This document shows, piece after piece, positions 52,761 through 62,900 of a DNA stretch of 64,000 nt. The stretch is from NCBI RefSeq assembly GCF_021398735.1, contig NZ_CP090349.1, forward strand, positions 4,979,001 to 5,043,000. Reading direction: 5' to 3'. Each line of letters starts with the position of its first letter. Position 1 is the stretch's first letter. The stretch is from Methylobacterium oryzae. Lineage in GTDB: Bacteria; Pseudomonadota; Alphaproteobacteria; Rhizobiales; Beijerinckiaceae. Both the position numbers and the translations under genes were made by a program. The notes beneath the pieces are model-generated. The model was not told the origin of the DNA. It saw only the letters and a program-made list of their open reading frames with translations, and ran no database searches.

Positions 52761-54452
52761 TCAGGCGGCGCGGACGGTGGCGAGGAAGCGGGCGACCTCG
52801 GCACCGAGATGCTCGGATTGCCGCGACAGCTCCGAGGCCGCCGACAGGACCTGCGAGGCCGCCGCCCCCGTCTCCTCCGACGCCTGCGCCACGCCGGCGA
52901 TGTTGCCCGTCACTTCGTTCGTCCCCGCCGAGGCCTGCGCCACGTTGCGCACGATCTCCTGTGTCGCCGCCCCCTGCTCCTCGACGGCGGCCGCGATCGA
53001 GGTCGCCACGCTGTCGATCTCCCGGATCCGCCCGGTGATCCCGCCGATCGCCGTCACCGCCTGCGCGGTCACCCCCTGGACCTCGCCGATCTGACGGCTG
53101 ATCTCCTCCGTCGTCTTGGCAGTCTGGTCGGCGAGCGCCTTCACCTCGGTGGCCACGACCGCGAAACCCCGACCCGCGGCACCCGCCCGCGCCGCCTCGA
53201 TCGTGGCGTTGAGCGCCAGCAGGTTGGTCTGGGCGGCGATCCCCGAGATCATCCCGACCATGTCGCCGATCCGCGCGGCGTTCTGGCTGAGCGCCTGGAC
53301 GAGGTGGGCGGTCTGGTCGGCTTCGCCGACCGCGGCCTGGGCAAGGTGGGCCGAGCCGGTCACCTGCCGGCCGATCTCCTGCACGGAGGAGCCGAGTTCC
53401 TCGGCCGCGGCCGCGACCGTGTTGACGTTGGTCGAGGCCTCCTCGGCGGCCGCGGCCACGCTGGTCGATTGCGCAGCGGTCTCCTCGGCGGTGGCGGTCA
53501 TCTGCTGGGCGGTGGCCTGGAGCTCGGTGGCCGAGGACGAGACCAGGCCGACGATGCCGCCGACGGCGCGCTCGAAGCCGTCGGCGAGCTCGATCATGGT
53601 GCGCTTGCGCTCGGCAGCCGCGGCCGCGTCGGCGCGGCGCCGGACCTCGGCCTCCTCGGCGGCCTTGCGGGCGACCATGGCCTTGATGCCCTCGACCGCC
53701 TGACCGACGGCGCCGATCTCGTCGCCGCGGGTGGCCTCGCGGATCTCGGCATCGACCTCGCCGTGGGCCATCCGCTGCAGCACCCCCACCAGGCTGCCCA
53801 GCGGGCGGGTGATGCCGAAGATCACGATCAGGGCGGAGAGCAGGGCGGCGCCGACGAGGCCGGCCGCGGAGGCACCGATCAGCACGATCCTGGCGGTGCT
53901 CACCGCCTGCTCGGCATCGTCGCGCGCCTGCCGCAGCTCGGCGTTGAGGACATCGACCCGTTCCTGCACGAACTCGCGCATCTTTTTGCGCGAAGCCGCA
54001 GCGTCGATCAGGAGAGCCTTGGTCGCGCCGTCGTTGTCGTTCTTCAGGCCGAGAGCGGTTGCCCGATCCTGCGCGGCATAGAACTCCTCCAGGATGGTCT
54101 TGAGCGTCTGATTGGCGGCTTTACGCTCTGGTGTGTCGGCCAAGGAGATCAGGGTTTCGGTGGCCTCTTTAGTAGCCTTCAACGTGGCGTCGTAGCGAGC
54201 CTTGTAGGCGGCCATCTCCGCCTCACGGGTCTCAAGGATGAGATTGCGTGACTGAATGGCGAGTTCGTTGACATGGGATCGCAGGCTCAGGATCCTTTCG
54301 AGCCGAACAGCTTGCAGGTCGACGATCGTGCGGGTTTGCTTGGCAAGTGCGTCGAGGCATGTAATCGCATAGACCATCAATCCCGCGGCAATGAACGCCA
54401 TTAAGGCGAGCGGCACGATGGCCTTGATGATGATTTTCGAACTGCGCAGCAT
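52761..54452 (-). CDS. Methyl-accepting chemotaxis protein (module copy B)
   Basis: A 563-residue chemoreceptor, same length as that at 5232-6923. TM1 is at about 8-28, a four-helix-bundle sensor at 30-185, TM2 at 188-211, HAMP ([18 protein letters not shown]), and the signalling hairpin tip [17 protein letters not shown]. The HAMP-to-C-terminus DNA is nearly identical to copy A, while the sensor domain differs at many positions. It likely senses a different ligand but feeds the same chemotaxis array. First gene of the operon with the small protein and HD-GYP. The upstream region (54453-54560) is AT-rich. Confidence 0.96.
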   Translation of the reverse strand: MLRSSKIIIKAIVPLALMAFIAAGLMVYAITCLDALAKQTRTIVDLQAVRLERILSLRSHVNELAIQSRNLILETREAEMAAYKARYDATLKATKEATETLISLADTPERKAANQTLKTILEEFYAAQDRATALGLKNDNDGATKALLIDAAASRKKMREFVQERVDVLNAELRQARDDAEQAVSTARIVLIGASAAGLVGAALLSALIVIFGITRPLGSLVGVLQRMAHGEVDAEIREATRGDEIGAVGQAVEGIKAMVARKAAEEAEVRRRADAAAAAERKRTMIELADGFERAVGGIVGLVSSSATELQATAQQMTATAEETAAQSTSVAAAAEEASTNVNTVAAAAEELGSSVQEIGRQVTGSAHLAQAAVGEADQTAHLVQALSQNAARIGDMVGMISGIAAQTNLLALNATIEAARAGAAGRGFAVVATEVKALADQTAKTTEEISRQIGEVQGVTAQAVTAIGGITGRIREIDSVATSIAAAVEEQGAATQEIVRNVAQASAGTNEVTGNIAGVAQASEETGAAASQVLSAASELSRQSEHLGAEVARFLATVRAA

Positions 54453-55034
54453 GGATATGCCCTAGACCGACTAATCCCGATCAGATCATATGATCCGCCG
54501 CATATTACTAAAAATCTAACGTTTTCAAATTTTAAGATTGACGACTTCTAGGAATGATTTATTCGGAGTCGATCTTATATTGAGTGCATTTGAATCCGTG
54601 CGCGCGTCGGGTCTCGAACATTTTCGAAGAACGTCGGGCATATTCACGCTCCGGACTCGGGTGGGAAATCATCCGGATATGACAGATCGATCTCGCGCGC
54701 CGCCGCTTCCCGGCAGTCGGCCGGGATAAAGCTGGTGCGACCCATGACGCCCCAGAAAGCACTCGAAGCCCCCCCCGCGCTCGCGACATGCGCGCTACGG
54801 CACCCTGCGTTGGACAGCAATCATCGCAATGTCATCCAAGCGACAATCTTCGTGGCCCTCAGCACTCTTTCGTCTGCAATTTCAAGCAATAGTATGTGTG
54901 AAAGATCATGACCTCATCTTAAATGATTGTATTTTGAATAATCTCACTATTCATGGATGAAGTTTAACATTCGAATCGCTTCTCCCGCGCGTATAGTCAA
55001 TTCACGACGCGAACGTATGGGAGTGAACATACCG
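54453..55034. other. Intergenic region between divergent MCP copy B and MucR pseudogene
   Basis: No gene. AT-rich at both ends (54480-54560 and 54890-54960), as in the equivalent region of copy A (6924-8040). The last ~40 bases before the MucR start match those before the intact MucR gene (CGTATAGTCAATT, GGGAGT), so the duplication includes the regulatory segment. Confidence 0.5.
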
Positions 55035-55463
55035 ATGGATACTGACGCAGTCTTTGCAGGAAACAGCCACCTCGATTGCGGCGAGATGAACGCTAACTTA
55101 GTGGCGGCGTATGTGTCGCACAATCGCGTCGCAGCCTTGGAGGTGCCTGCACTGATTACGGCGATGGCTGCGGCCTTCACCGGCCTTCAAACTTCCGATC
55201 AGTCGGCCGTGTCGGGAAGCAGAAGGGTTACACCGGCCCAGATCCGAGCGTCGATTAGGCACGAGGCGTAAATCAGCTTCGAGGACGGCAAGCCGTACAA
55301 GACGATCAAGCGGCATCTGACGGCGTGTGGCCTGACGCTGGAAACGTACCGAGCTAAGTGGTGCCTGCCAAGCGACTACCCGATGGTGGCCCCTGCCTAC
55401 GGGGCCGAACGGTCCAGGATCGCCAAAAGCTTGGCTATGGGTCGACCTCGGATCGTCCGCTAA
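55035..55463 (+). pseudogene. MucR/Ros-family regulator with internal stop (copy B)
   Basis: A 142-codon frame homologous to the intact MucR at 8041-8490: MNANLVAAYVSHNRVAALEV, then the block FEDGKPYKTIKRHLTACGLT and YPMVAPAYGAERSRIAKSLA. TAA at 55269-55271 interrupts it where the paralogue has Leu (ALISFEDG). The rest of the frame is unbroken, so the nonsense change is probably recent. The truncated product (78 residues) would lack the DNA-binding part. Divergent from MCP copy B, mirroring copy A. Confidence 0.9.
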
Positions 55464-55775
55464 TCGGAAGCGCTCGACGGCCCCGGGGCGACTGGGTTGG
55501 GTCGATAGGGGGCCGTCCTGTGTGGATGGCTCCCGCATTGCAAGTGGCGAATTGAGCTTCTGACGCGTTGGTCGGGTGCAGTCTTGTGTCCGGCCTGTTG
55601 ATGCAGTCGTTCATGTTGACTGCTGGCCCTGATGGTATCCGTGAGCTGGGTCCCACTCTGCTTTGCGGGCTATGACGCCCTGGACAGCCGGCGGGGTGTC
55701 CCGGCTCCCGGTCTGACCGGTTCGCCATCAACTCTCATCGTCCTCGCAACCTGGAAACGTCTCCTCTACGTGCTG

Positions 55776-56804
55776 TCAGGCGGCCGTGGCCGCCGGTGCG
55801 CGGTAGGTGCCGCCGCGGGTCATGATCGCCCAGGCGACCCGCGCCGTGCGATTGGCCGCCGCCACAGTCACCACGCGCACTGGCTTACGCTGCAGCAGCG
55901 CCGGCAGCCGCGGGTCGACCGAGGTCGGTGTCGTCTTCGCGCGCCGGATCAGAGACGTCATGCCGACCACGAGCAGCCGGCGCAGGTAGCGGTCGCCCAT
56001 GCGTGAGATCCGGCCCAGGCGCTCCTTGCCGCCACTGCAGTTCTGCAGCGGTGTCAGGCCCAACGAGGCAGCGAACTGCCGACCGGAACGGAAGCGCTCG
56101 GGCTCGCTCACCGAGGCGGCCAGCGCGGTTGCCGACACGATGCCGACACCCGGGATCGTCGCAAGCCGCTGCGACAGGTCGCTGTCTCGATGCCAGGTGA
56201 GCAACTCCTTCTCCAGTCGGGTGAGCTGAATCTGCAAGGCACCGATCTGATCGGCCAACCCGGTCACCACGCGCTGGGCTAACGGCGGCACCTCGGCCGC
56301 GTCTCCGGCCGAGAGCCGGGCCGCCAGTTCGAGCGCGTGCCGCAGGCCCCGCGCCATCTCGATCCCAAACTCGGCGAGCAGGCCTCGGATCATGTTCACC
56401 AGCTGCGTGCGTTGCTTGACCAGCAGGTCGCGCGTCCGGTGCAGCGCCAGCGCCGCCTGCTGCTCGGTCGCCTTCACGGGCACGAAGCGCATGCTCGGGC
56501 GCGTCACCGCCTCACAGATGGCAGCGGCATCGTTCGCATCGGTCTTGCCGCGCTTGACGTACGGCTTCACGTAAGCCGGCGGCATCAGCCGCACGTCATG
56601 GCCGAGCTTTATGAGTTCCCGGGCCCAGTGGTGCGCTGTGCCGCACGCCTCCATGCCGATCAGGCACCGTGGCAGCTTGGCGAAGAACGGCGTGACCTGC
56701 GCCCGCCGCAGCGCCTTCCGAACGACGACGTGCCCAGCTGCATCGACGGCGTGAACCTGAAAGATGCTTTTGGCCAGATCGATGCCGACGGTGGTGATCT
56801 CCAT
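55776..56804 (-). CDS. IS110 family transposase
   Basis: A 342-residue IS110-type transposase. The N-terminal DEDD-RuvC-like domain has EITTVGIDLAKSIFQVHAVD and KRGKTDANDAAAICEAV. The C-terminal transposase_20 domain has LATIPGVGIVSATALAASV, FAASLGLTPLQNCSGG and GRISRMGDRYLRRLLVVG. The frame is intact. IS110 elements lack clear terminal inverted repeats, so the element ends were not placed. Start ATG 56804. It sits next to a flavin-binding gene fragment that lacks its N-terminus, probably cut by the insertion. Confidence 0.95.
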   Translation of the reverse strand: MEITTVGIDLAKSIFQVHAVDAAGHVVVRKALRRAQVTPFFAKLPRCLIGMEACGTAHHWARELIKLGHDVRLMPPAYVKPYVKRGKTDANDAAAICEAVTRPSMRFVPVKATEQQAALALHRTRDLLVKQRTQLVNMIRGLLAEFGIEMARGLRHALELAARLSAGDAAEVPPLAQRVVTGLADQIGALQIQLTRLEKELLTWHRDSDLSQRLATIPGVGIVSATALAASVSEPERFRSGRQFAASLGLTPLQNCSGGKERLGRISRMGDRYLRRLLVVGMTSLIRRAKTTPTSVDPRLPALLQRKPVRVVTVAAANRTARVAWAIMTRGGTYRAPAATAA

Positions 56805-56925
56805 GGGGATGGCTCCTGCATGAGCGTGGCTGCTGCTTCGACAGCGACCACATCTTGGCACCGAGATGCCGTCAGTCGGAGCGGGAGCCATCCACCCCAT
56901 CTGCTTTTCTCGCGGACCTTCACGG

Positions 56926-57297
56926 AAGACCAACCCGAAGCTCGGCCTGCTGTTCATCGACTTCGAGACGCCGCACCGCCTGCGCCTCCACGGCACGGCG
57001 CGGATCGCCCGCGACGCGAGGGACCTGGAACGTCATCCTGGCGCCGAGCTGGTGCTCAAGATCGATATCGCCGAGGTGTTCGTGAACTGCCCGCGCTACA
57101 TCCACCGTTACCGTCGGGAGGCTGCGTCAGGCTTCGTGCCGGGGCGGGCACGAGCGGGCGAGGTCCCGGCCTGGAAGAGGATCGATCTGTTCGCGGATGT
57201 TCTGCCCGACCGCGATCGGCGAGCGATCGACCCGCGCGACACCGGGACAATGACCCTGGCCGATTACCGCCTGCTGTTGGAGCGTGGGGAAACCTGA
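56926..57297 (+). pseudogene. Pyridoxamine-5'-phosphate-oxidase-like protein, C-terminal fragment
   Basis: Reads KTNPKLGLLFIDFETPHRLR, then HGTARIARDARDLERHPG and EVFVNCPRYIHRYRRE, the C-terminal half of the FMN-binding split-barrel family of PNPOx-like proteins. The first ~80-90 residues, with most of the FMN site, are absent; upstream sequence belongs to the IS110 end. The fragment ends at a normal stop (57297). Its other half was not found on the left side of the IS110 gene. Confidence 0.8.
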
Positions 57298-57605
57298 CCC
57301 CGCACGGCCGCGGCTGGCTGTCAGGCCGGAACGTCTCGACCGTCTGCGACGGGTCGCCAACCCATCCTCTCGATCGGTCCCGTCCGGAGCCGGCCGGTCA
57401 GCCCTGACCCATCGATGACCCCATCGACCCGCAGGATGCGCGATCTGCTGGATCGGCCTCCGATAAGGCGTGAGGCGCCCACGGCCTGACCAAGTTTCCG
57501 GTTCGCGGCCTCGTCACTGGCGGCGCTCCGAGAGAGCCACCGCCCGTCACGCCACGACCCGGGTCTCAACTGCACGGCAGCGGCGACGGGCGAAAGATCC
57601 GAGCC
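57298..57605. other. Intergenic region, nothing recognised
   Basis: No gene, repeat copy or hairpin supported between the PNPOx-like fragment and the secreted protein gene. Confidence 0.45.
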
Positions 57606-57908
57606 TCACCACGCCTGCTCGAGGACGAAGCGTCCGTGATCCTGCTCGCGCCGGGATGGCTCCTGATCGTTCCGACGATCATCGATGCTGACGATCACGG
57701 TCCCCCGGCGATCTTTGCCAATCCAGAGCTTCCCCGAGGGGCCTCGGAAGCCCGCATAACCGTTCGCACAAGAGACGGTCCCTGCACTCTCCGTACACAG
57801 CTGGGCTACGGCGGCCGGTCCCGCCGCGAACAGCGCGGGGGCGAAGGCGACGGCGGACCCCGCAGAGAGCAACACGGAGGCGAGGCCAATGGCGGATGTG
57901 ACGCGCAT
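57606..57908 (-). CDS. Small secreted hypothetical protein
   Basis: A 100-residue protein. The signal peptide covers about residues 1-35 (GLASVLLSAGSAVAF then AAGPAAVAQ). The mature part has two Cys (QLCTESAGTVSCANGY), likely a disulfide, then KLWIGKDRRGTVIVSIDDR and a charged C-terminus. No family recognised. The secretory signal and regular composition favour a real gene. It stands alone on the minus strand. Confidence 0.65.
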   Translation of the reverse strand: MRVTSAIGLASVLLSAGSAVAFAPALFAAGPAAVAQLCTESAGTVSCANGYAGFRGPSGKLWIGKDRRGTVIVSIDDRRNDQEPSRREQDHGRFVLEQAW

Positions 57909-58617
57909 AGCCGCAGATTATGCAGCCTGTGGTTGAGTCTCAAGACAACTACGCAACCTGACCCCGGAGCTTCCCAGGACATCGAACGGCTTGGTAAATA
58001 TCGGTCGGCTGTCGGGTCGATCGAGGGACCGGCACCCGGCGGCCGCGATCGCTGTACCACGCCGGATTTCCCGAGACAGTTTGGTTCAGCTTGCGAGCCG
58101 CGACACGGCTCGGTGCGGCCTGGACGTCGGCCCGATCGAGCCAGGCAGATGGCGACCGCGGCCATCCCCGAGATTACGGAAGATCGGGCCGCCTGCGGAA
58201 CGAAGTCGTCCGCTCCGATGCCCCTGCAGCTCGGAAACGGAACGGCAGAGATTCACCCGTCGGAGACGCTCGTGCGGGCGGTCTGCGGCGGCCGATGCTG
58301 GCGGACGCCGGGTGATCGGCACGGAAGGCCGGCTGCCGGAAGAGAGGACGGACGCCTCGCGACCCAACCCAGCCATTCCGGCCTGTTCAGCGGCATCCCC
58401 GAACCGGACATTCGGATGCAAGCAGCGGTGTCACCGTCTCATATGCCGAGTGCAGTTCACGACGAGAAATGCGGACTTGATCGCGGTGGAGACGGATCGT
58501 CGCCGGGCACACTCGATCGGGCGAACAATTCGTCGCGAGCGTCAAATGTTACAAATTTCGACTGATCGTTGAATGTGTAATTGTCATGGCAGGCCACTGC
58601 GAATGATCAGACCTCTA
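57909..58617. other. Intergenic region with a repeat copy
   Basis: No gene. 58305-58410 on the minus strand matches the dispersed repeat (see next entry). The right end (58540-58617) is AT-richer and lies downstream of the TetR gene. Confidence 0.45.
58305..58410 (-). repeat. Copy of dispersed intergenic repeat, minus orientation
   Basis: Read on the minus strand: CCGAATGTCCGGTTCGGGG, GGCTGGGTTGGGTCGCGAGG and GGCCTTCCGTGCC, in the family order. The only clear inverted-orientation copy. Confidence 0.45.
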
Positions 58618-59205
58618 TCATTCCGCACTAGAATTGGCGAATGCATCGATCAAGACGGAACGCTGTCGATGAACCACCCGGAGAAAGACGGCATCGTCCT
58701 CTAAGGCTCGCGCCAGCACGATCGCGCCCTGTATCCCCGAAACCGCCTCCTCAGCGAGTTGCGAGGCTTGCGGTTCGTGAACGCCGCCGGCTCTCAGGCA
58801 CCGGGCCAGAGCCGATATCCAGCGCGCGAAGTAGCTCCTTATCCGCTCCGCGAAAACGGCTCCGGAGGCATTCAGGCCAATGCAGCCGACGAGACAGACT
58901 CTCCTGCCGGATCGGAAGTATTCCGTCACATCGTCGATCATGGACGTGACGGCCGCTGTCGGATCGCGCGCATGCTCCAACGTCGAGAAGATGACCTTCT
59001 CGAACCAAGCGTCTATGTCGGCGAGAACCGCCTCCATCATCTCTTCCTTCCCGCCGGGAAAGAAGTTGTAGAGGCTGCCCTTGCCGAGGCCAGTCGCCTT
59101 CGACAGCACCGACAGGCTCGCGCCCTCGAACCCGTGCTCGCGGAACGCTTCCGCGAGTGCCGGCACGGCACCGGCACGTTCGGTGAGGACGCGCTTCGTG
59201 CTCAA
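58618..59205 (-). CDS. TetR family transcriptional regulator
   Basis: A 195-residue TetR regulator. The N-terminal helix-turn-helix is [20 protein letters not shown] then [18 protein letters not shown]. The C-terminal ligand domain has [20 protein letters not shown] and two Cys that may sense thiols (VCLVGCIG). It overlaps the DUF1348 gene upstream by four bases, so the pair is one operon. A perfect 15-base-arm palindrome lies just before the operon and is the likely self-regulated operator. The signal is unknown. Confidence 0.95.
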   Translation of the reverse strand: MSTKRVLTERAGAVPALAEAFREHGFEGASLSVLSKATGLGKGSLYNFFPGGKEEMMEAVLADIDAWFEKVIFSTLEHARDPTAAVTSMIDDVTEYFRSGRRVCLVGCIGLNASGAVFAERIRSYFARWISALARCLRAGGVHEPQASQLAEEAVSGIQGAIVLARALEDDAVFLRVVHRQRSVLIDAFANSSAE

Positions 59206-59666
59206 AGGCCCAGGTCACTCAGCGAGGGGTGATCGTCGGGTCTGCGCCCGAGCGGCCAACGGAACTTCCGTTCCGCCTCGGTGATCGGCATCTCGTTGAT
59301 GCTGGCATGCCTGTGCGCCATCAATCCGTCTTCGGCGAACTCCCAGTTCTCATTGCCGTAGGCGCGGAACCAGTGCCCGCCGTCGTCGCGATACTCGTAG
59401 GCATAGCGCACCGCGATACGGTTGCCGGTGAAGGCCCACAACTGCTTGATCAGTCTGTATTCGTGCTCCTTGTTCCACTTCCGAGTGAGGAAAGCTTGCG
59501 CCTCCTCGCGATTGGTCGCGAACTCGACGCGGTTCCGCCAGCGCGTGTCGGGCGTATAGGCCTGCGCGACCTTGGCCGCATCGCGCGTGTTCCAGCCATC
59601 TTCGGCAAGACGCACCTTCTGGATCGCGGATTCCTCGGTGAACGGGGGAAGCGGGGGTCGGGACAT
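59202..59666 (-). CDS. DUF1348 (NTF2-like) protein
   Basis: About 154 residues from ATG 59666; a second ATG is at 59675. DUF1348 marks: [49 protein letters not shown] and [20 protein letters not shown]. The fold is NTF2-like with a pocket, and the function is unassigned, often beside stress or xenobiotic regulators. First gene of the operon with TetR. The operator palindrome starts 17 bases upstream, so the TetR product should repress it. Confidence 0.95.
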   Translation of the reverse strand: MSRPPLPPFTEESAIQKVRLAEDGWNTRDAAKVAQAYTPDTRWRNRVEFATNREEAQAFLTRKWNKEHEYRLIKQLWAFTGNRIAVRYAYEYRDDGGHWFRAYGNENWEFAEDGLMAHRHASINEMPITEAERKFRWPLGRRPDDHPSLSDLGL

Positions 59667-59682
59667 CGGGATCACCTCTCAG

Positions 59683-59714
59683 GACCATGTTGTACCGTTC
59701 GGTACAACATGGTC
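59683..59714. promoter_or_regulatory. TetR operator: 15-base inverted repeat
   Basis: Arms GACCATGTTGTACCG / CGGTACAACATGGTC with a two-base centre, no mismatch. It sits between the DUF1348-tetR start and the RND gene end, 17 bases upstream of DUF1348. Length and symmetry fit a TetR dimer or double-dimer site. Confidence 0.85.
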
Positions 59715-59910
59715 GCCGATAGATCAAGCGCCCTGAAAGCCCTCCGGCTCTCGGTCGGGAAATCTGCAAGCGGCGAAGGGCATCTTTTCCGGAGTGCCGT
59801 TCCCGAAGCGGACCCGCGGAAGCCCACCCGACCCCGTCGGTCACCTGCGGCTGCGCGGCTCGCGTCAGCGGAGGGATGTCCCGCCGCGCCCCTGGCAAGG
59901 ACGAGCACCC

Positions 59911-62900
59911 TCAGGGCACCGGGATGCCGCGCCGGACGGGACCGGCCTCCGGCTGGCCGGCCGCCGCGGAACCGAAGACCCGCGCGATCAGGACGTAGAA
60001 GAGCGGCGTGACGAAGACGGCGAGCACCGTCGCGGTGACCATGCCGCCGAGCACGCCCGTGCCGATGGCCCGCTGGCTGTTCATGCTGGCCCCCGTCGCG
60101 ACGGCGAGCGGCACGACGCCGAGGATGAAGGCGAACGAGGTCATGACGATGGGCCGGAAGCGCAGCTCGCACGCCTCCAGCGCCGCCTCCCGGACGGGCA
60201 CGCCCCTGGCCACGAAGTCCTTGGCCACCTCGATGATCAGGATGGCGTTCTTCGCGGTCAGGCCGATCACCGTGATCAGGCCGACCTTGAAGTAGACGTC
60301 GTTCGGCATGTCCCGCATCAGCATCGCGAAGACCGCGCCGACCACGCCGGTCGGCACCACGAGCAGCACGGCGAGGGGGATCGACCAGCTCTCGTAGAGC
60401 GCGGCGAGGCAGAGGAAGACGCAGAACAGCGCCAGCGCCAGCAGATAGACAGCCAGGGAGCCCGACAGCTTCTCCTGCAGCGATTGCCCGGTCCAGGCGA
60501 AGTCGAAGCCCGGCGGCAACTGCCCCGCCAGGCGCTCCATCTCGGCCATGGCGTCGCCGCTGGCGTAGCCGGGGGCGGCGCTGCCGGAGATCTTGATGCT
60601 CGGGTAGCCGTTGAAGCCCACGACCTGCGACGGGCCCATCGTCCATTGCACCCGGGCGAAGGACTGGAACGGCACCATCTGCCCCTTGGCGTTGCGGACG
60701 TTCAGGTCGAGCAGATCCTCCGCCTTCATGCGCCGGGCCGCCTCGGCCTGGACGATCACCCGCTGCATCCGCGCCTGGTTCGGGAAGTCGTTGACGTAGG
60801 CCGAACCCAGGCTCGTGGAGAGGGCGTCGTTGATGTCGGCGAAGGTGACACCCAGCGCGCTGGCCTTCTGCCGGTCGAGGACGAGCTCGATCTGCGGCGT
60901 GGTCGGCAGGCCCTCGACGTAGACGCCCTGCAGGATCGGGCTCTGGGACGCCGCCTTGACGAGCTGGTCGCGCGCGGCCGCCAGCGCCGCGTGGCCCTGC
61001 TGCGCCTTGTCCTGGAGGCGGAAGGCGAAGCCGCTCGAATTGCCGAGCGAGTCGATGGCCGGCGGCGAGAGCGACATGGCGATGGCGTCGGGCAGGCCGC
61101 CGAGGGCGGCGTTGGCGCGGGCCGTGATGGCGTCGGCGCTGTCCTGCGGCCCGCGCTCGCCCCAGGGCTTCAGCCCGACGAAGTTGATGGCCGCGTTCTG
61201 CCCCTGGCCCGAGAAGCCGAACCCGAGGAGCAGCGTCTGGCTGTCGATGCCGGGCTCCTTGGCGAAGTGCTCCTCAATGCGCTTGGCCACGTCGAGCGTG
61301 CGGCCGGTGGCGGATTCCGGCGGGGTCTGCGCGTCGACGATGACGTAGCCCTGGTCCTCGATGGGCAGGAAGCTCGACGGCATGCGCCAGTAGCCCCAGC
61401 CGAGCGCGGCCACGAGGAGGCCGTACACCAGGAGCGCCCGAACGGGCCGGCGCAGCAGGCCCGCCACGCCGGACCGGTAGGCCCCCGTGCCGGCGTGGAA
61501 GCGGCGGTTGAACCAGCCGAAGAAGCCGCCCTTGGCATGATGGTGGCCCTTCTCGACCGGCTTCAGCAGCGTGGCGCAGAGCGCGGGCGTCAGCGAGAGG
61601 GCCAGGAAGGCCGAGAAGGCGATCGAGGTCGCCATGCTGACGGCGAACTGCCGGTAGATCACCCCGACCGAGCCGGGGAAGAAGGCGAGCGGCACGAACA
61701 CCGCGACCAGCACCGAGGTGATGCCGACGATGGCGCCGGTGATCTGGCCCATCGCCTTGGCGGTGGCCTCCCTCGGCGGGAGCCCCTCCTCGCCCATGAT
61801 GCGCTCGACGTTCTCGACCACCACGATGGCGTCGTCGACGAGGATGCCGATGGCCAGCACCATGCCGAACATGGTCAGCACGTTGATCGAGAAGCCGGCG
61901 AGCAGCAGCGCGCCGCAGGTGCCGAGCAGCGCCACCGGCACCACGATGGTCGGGATGAGGGTGTAGCGGACGTTCTGCAGGAACAGGAACATCACCGCGA
62001 AGACGAGGGCCATCGCCTCGGCGAGCGTCATCAGCACCTTCCGGATCGACACCTCGACGAAGGGCGTGGTGTCGTAGGGCACCGTCACCCGGATGTTGGC
62101 GGGCAGCGTGCGCTGGAGCTGGGCGAGCTTCGCCTTGACGCCGCCGGCGGCCGCGAGCGCGTTCGCGCCCGGGGCGAGCTGGATGCCGATGCCGGCGGCC
62201 GGGCGCCCGTCGAGGCGGGTCTGCATCGTGTAGGACTGGCCGCCGAGCTCGACCTCGGCCACGTCGCGCAGGCGCACGAGCGACCCGTCGGGGTTGGCGC
62301 GCAGCACGATCTCGGCGAACTCGGCGGGCGTGGTCAGCTGCCCCTTCACCAGCACGTTCGCGGCGATGCGCTGGCCCTCGGCCGCGGGCTGCGCGCCGAC
62401 GGTCCCTGAAGCGATCTGCGCGTTCTGCGCACCGACCGCGGCCGTGACGTCGCCCGGCGTCATCCCGAACCCGACGAGCTTGACCGGGTCGATCCAGATG
62501 CGCAGCGCCTTCTCGGATGAGAACAGGGTGGCCCGGCCGACGCCCGGCACCCGCCGCAACTCGCCGAGGAGGCGGCGGGCGGCGATGTCGCCGAGGTCGG
62601 TCTCGCTCAAGGAGCCGTCCTTCGAGGAGACGGTGACGAACTGCAGGAAGCTGGTGCTGGCCTCCTCGACGATGACGCCCTGCTGCGTGACCGCCCGGGG
62701 CAGGCGCGCCTCGATGCGCTTGATCCGGTTCTGCACCGCCACCGTCGCCTTCGACGGGTCCGAGCCCGGCGCGAAGGACGCCATGATCTGCGCCATGCCG
62801 GACGTGTCGCTGGTGCTCTCGAAGTACATCAGCCCGGGGATGCCGTTCAGCTCCTCCTCGATGATGCGCGTGACCCCGTCGTAGAGCCGCTCGGGCGGAG

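Noticed and set aside
59794..62409. 871-codon open frame opposite the RND permease
   Set aside because: Antisense shadow of a strongly conserved AcrB-type gene; His/Arg/Glu-rich without domains.
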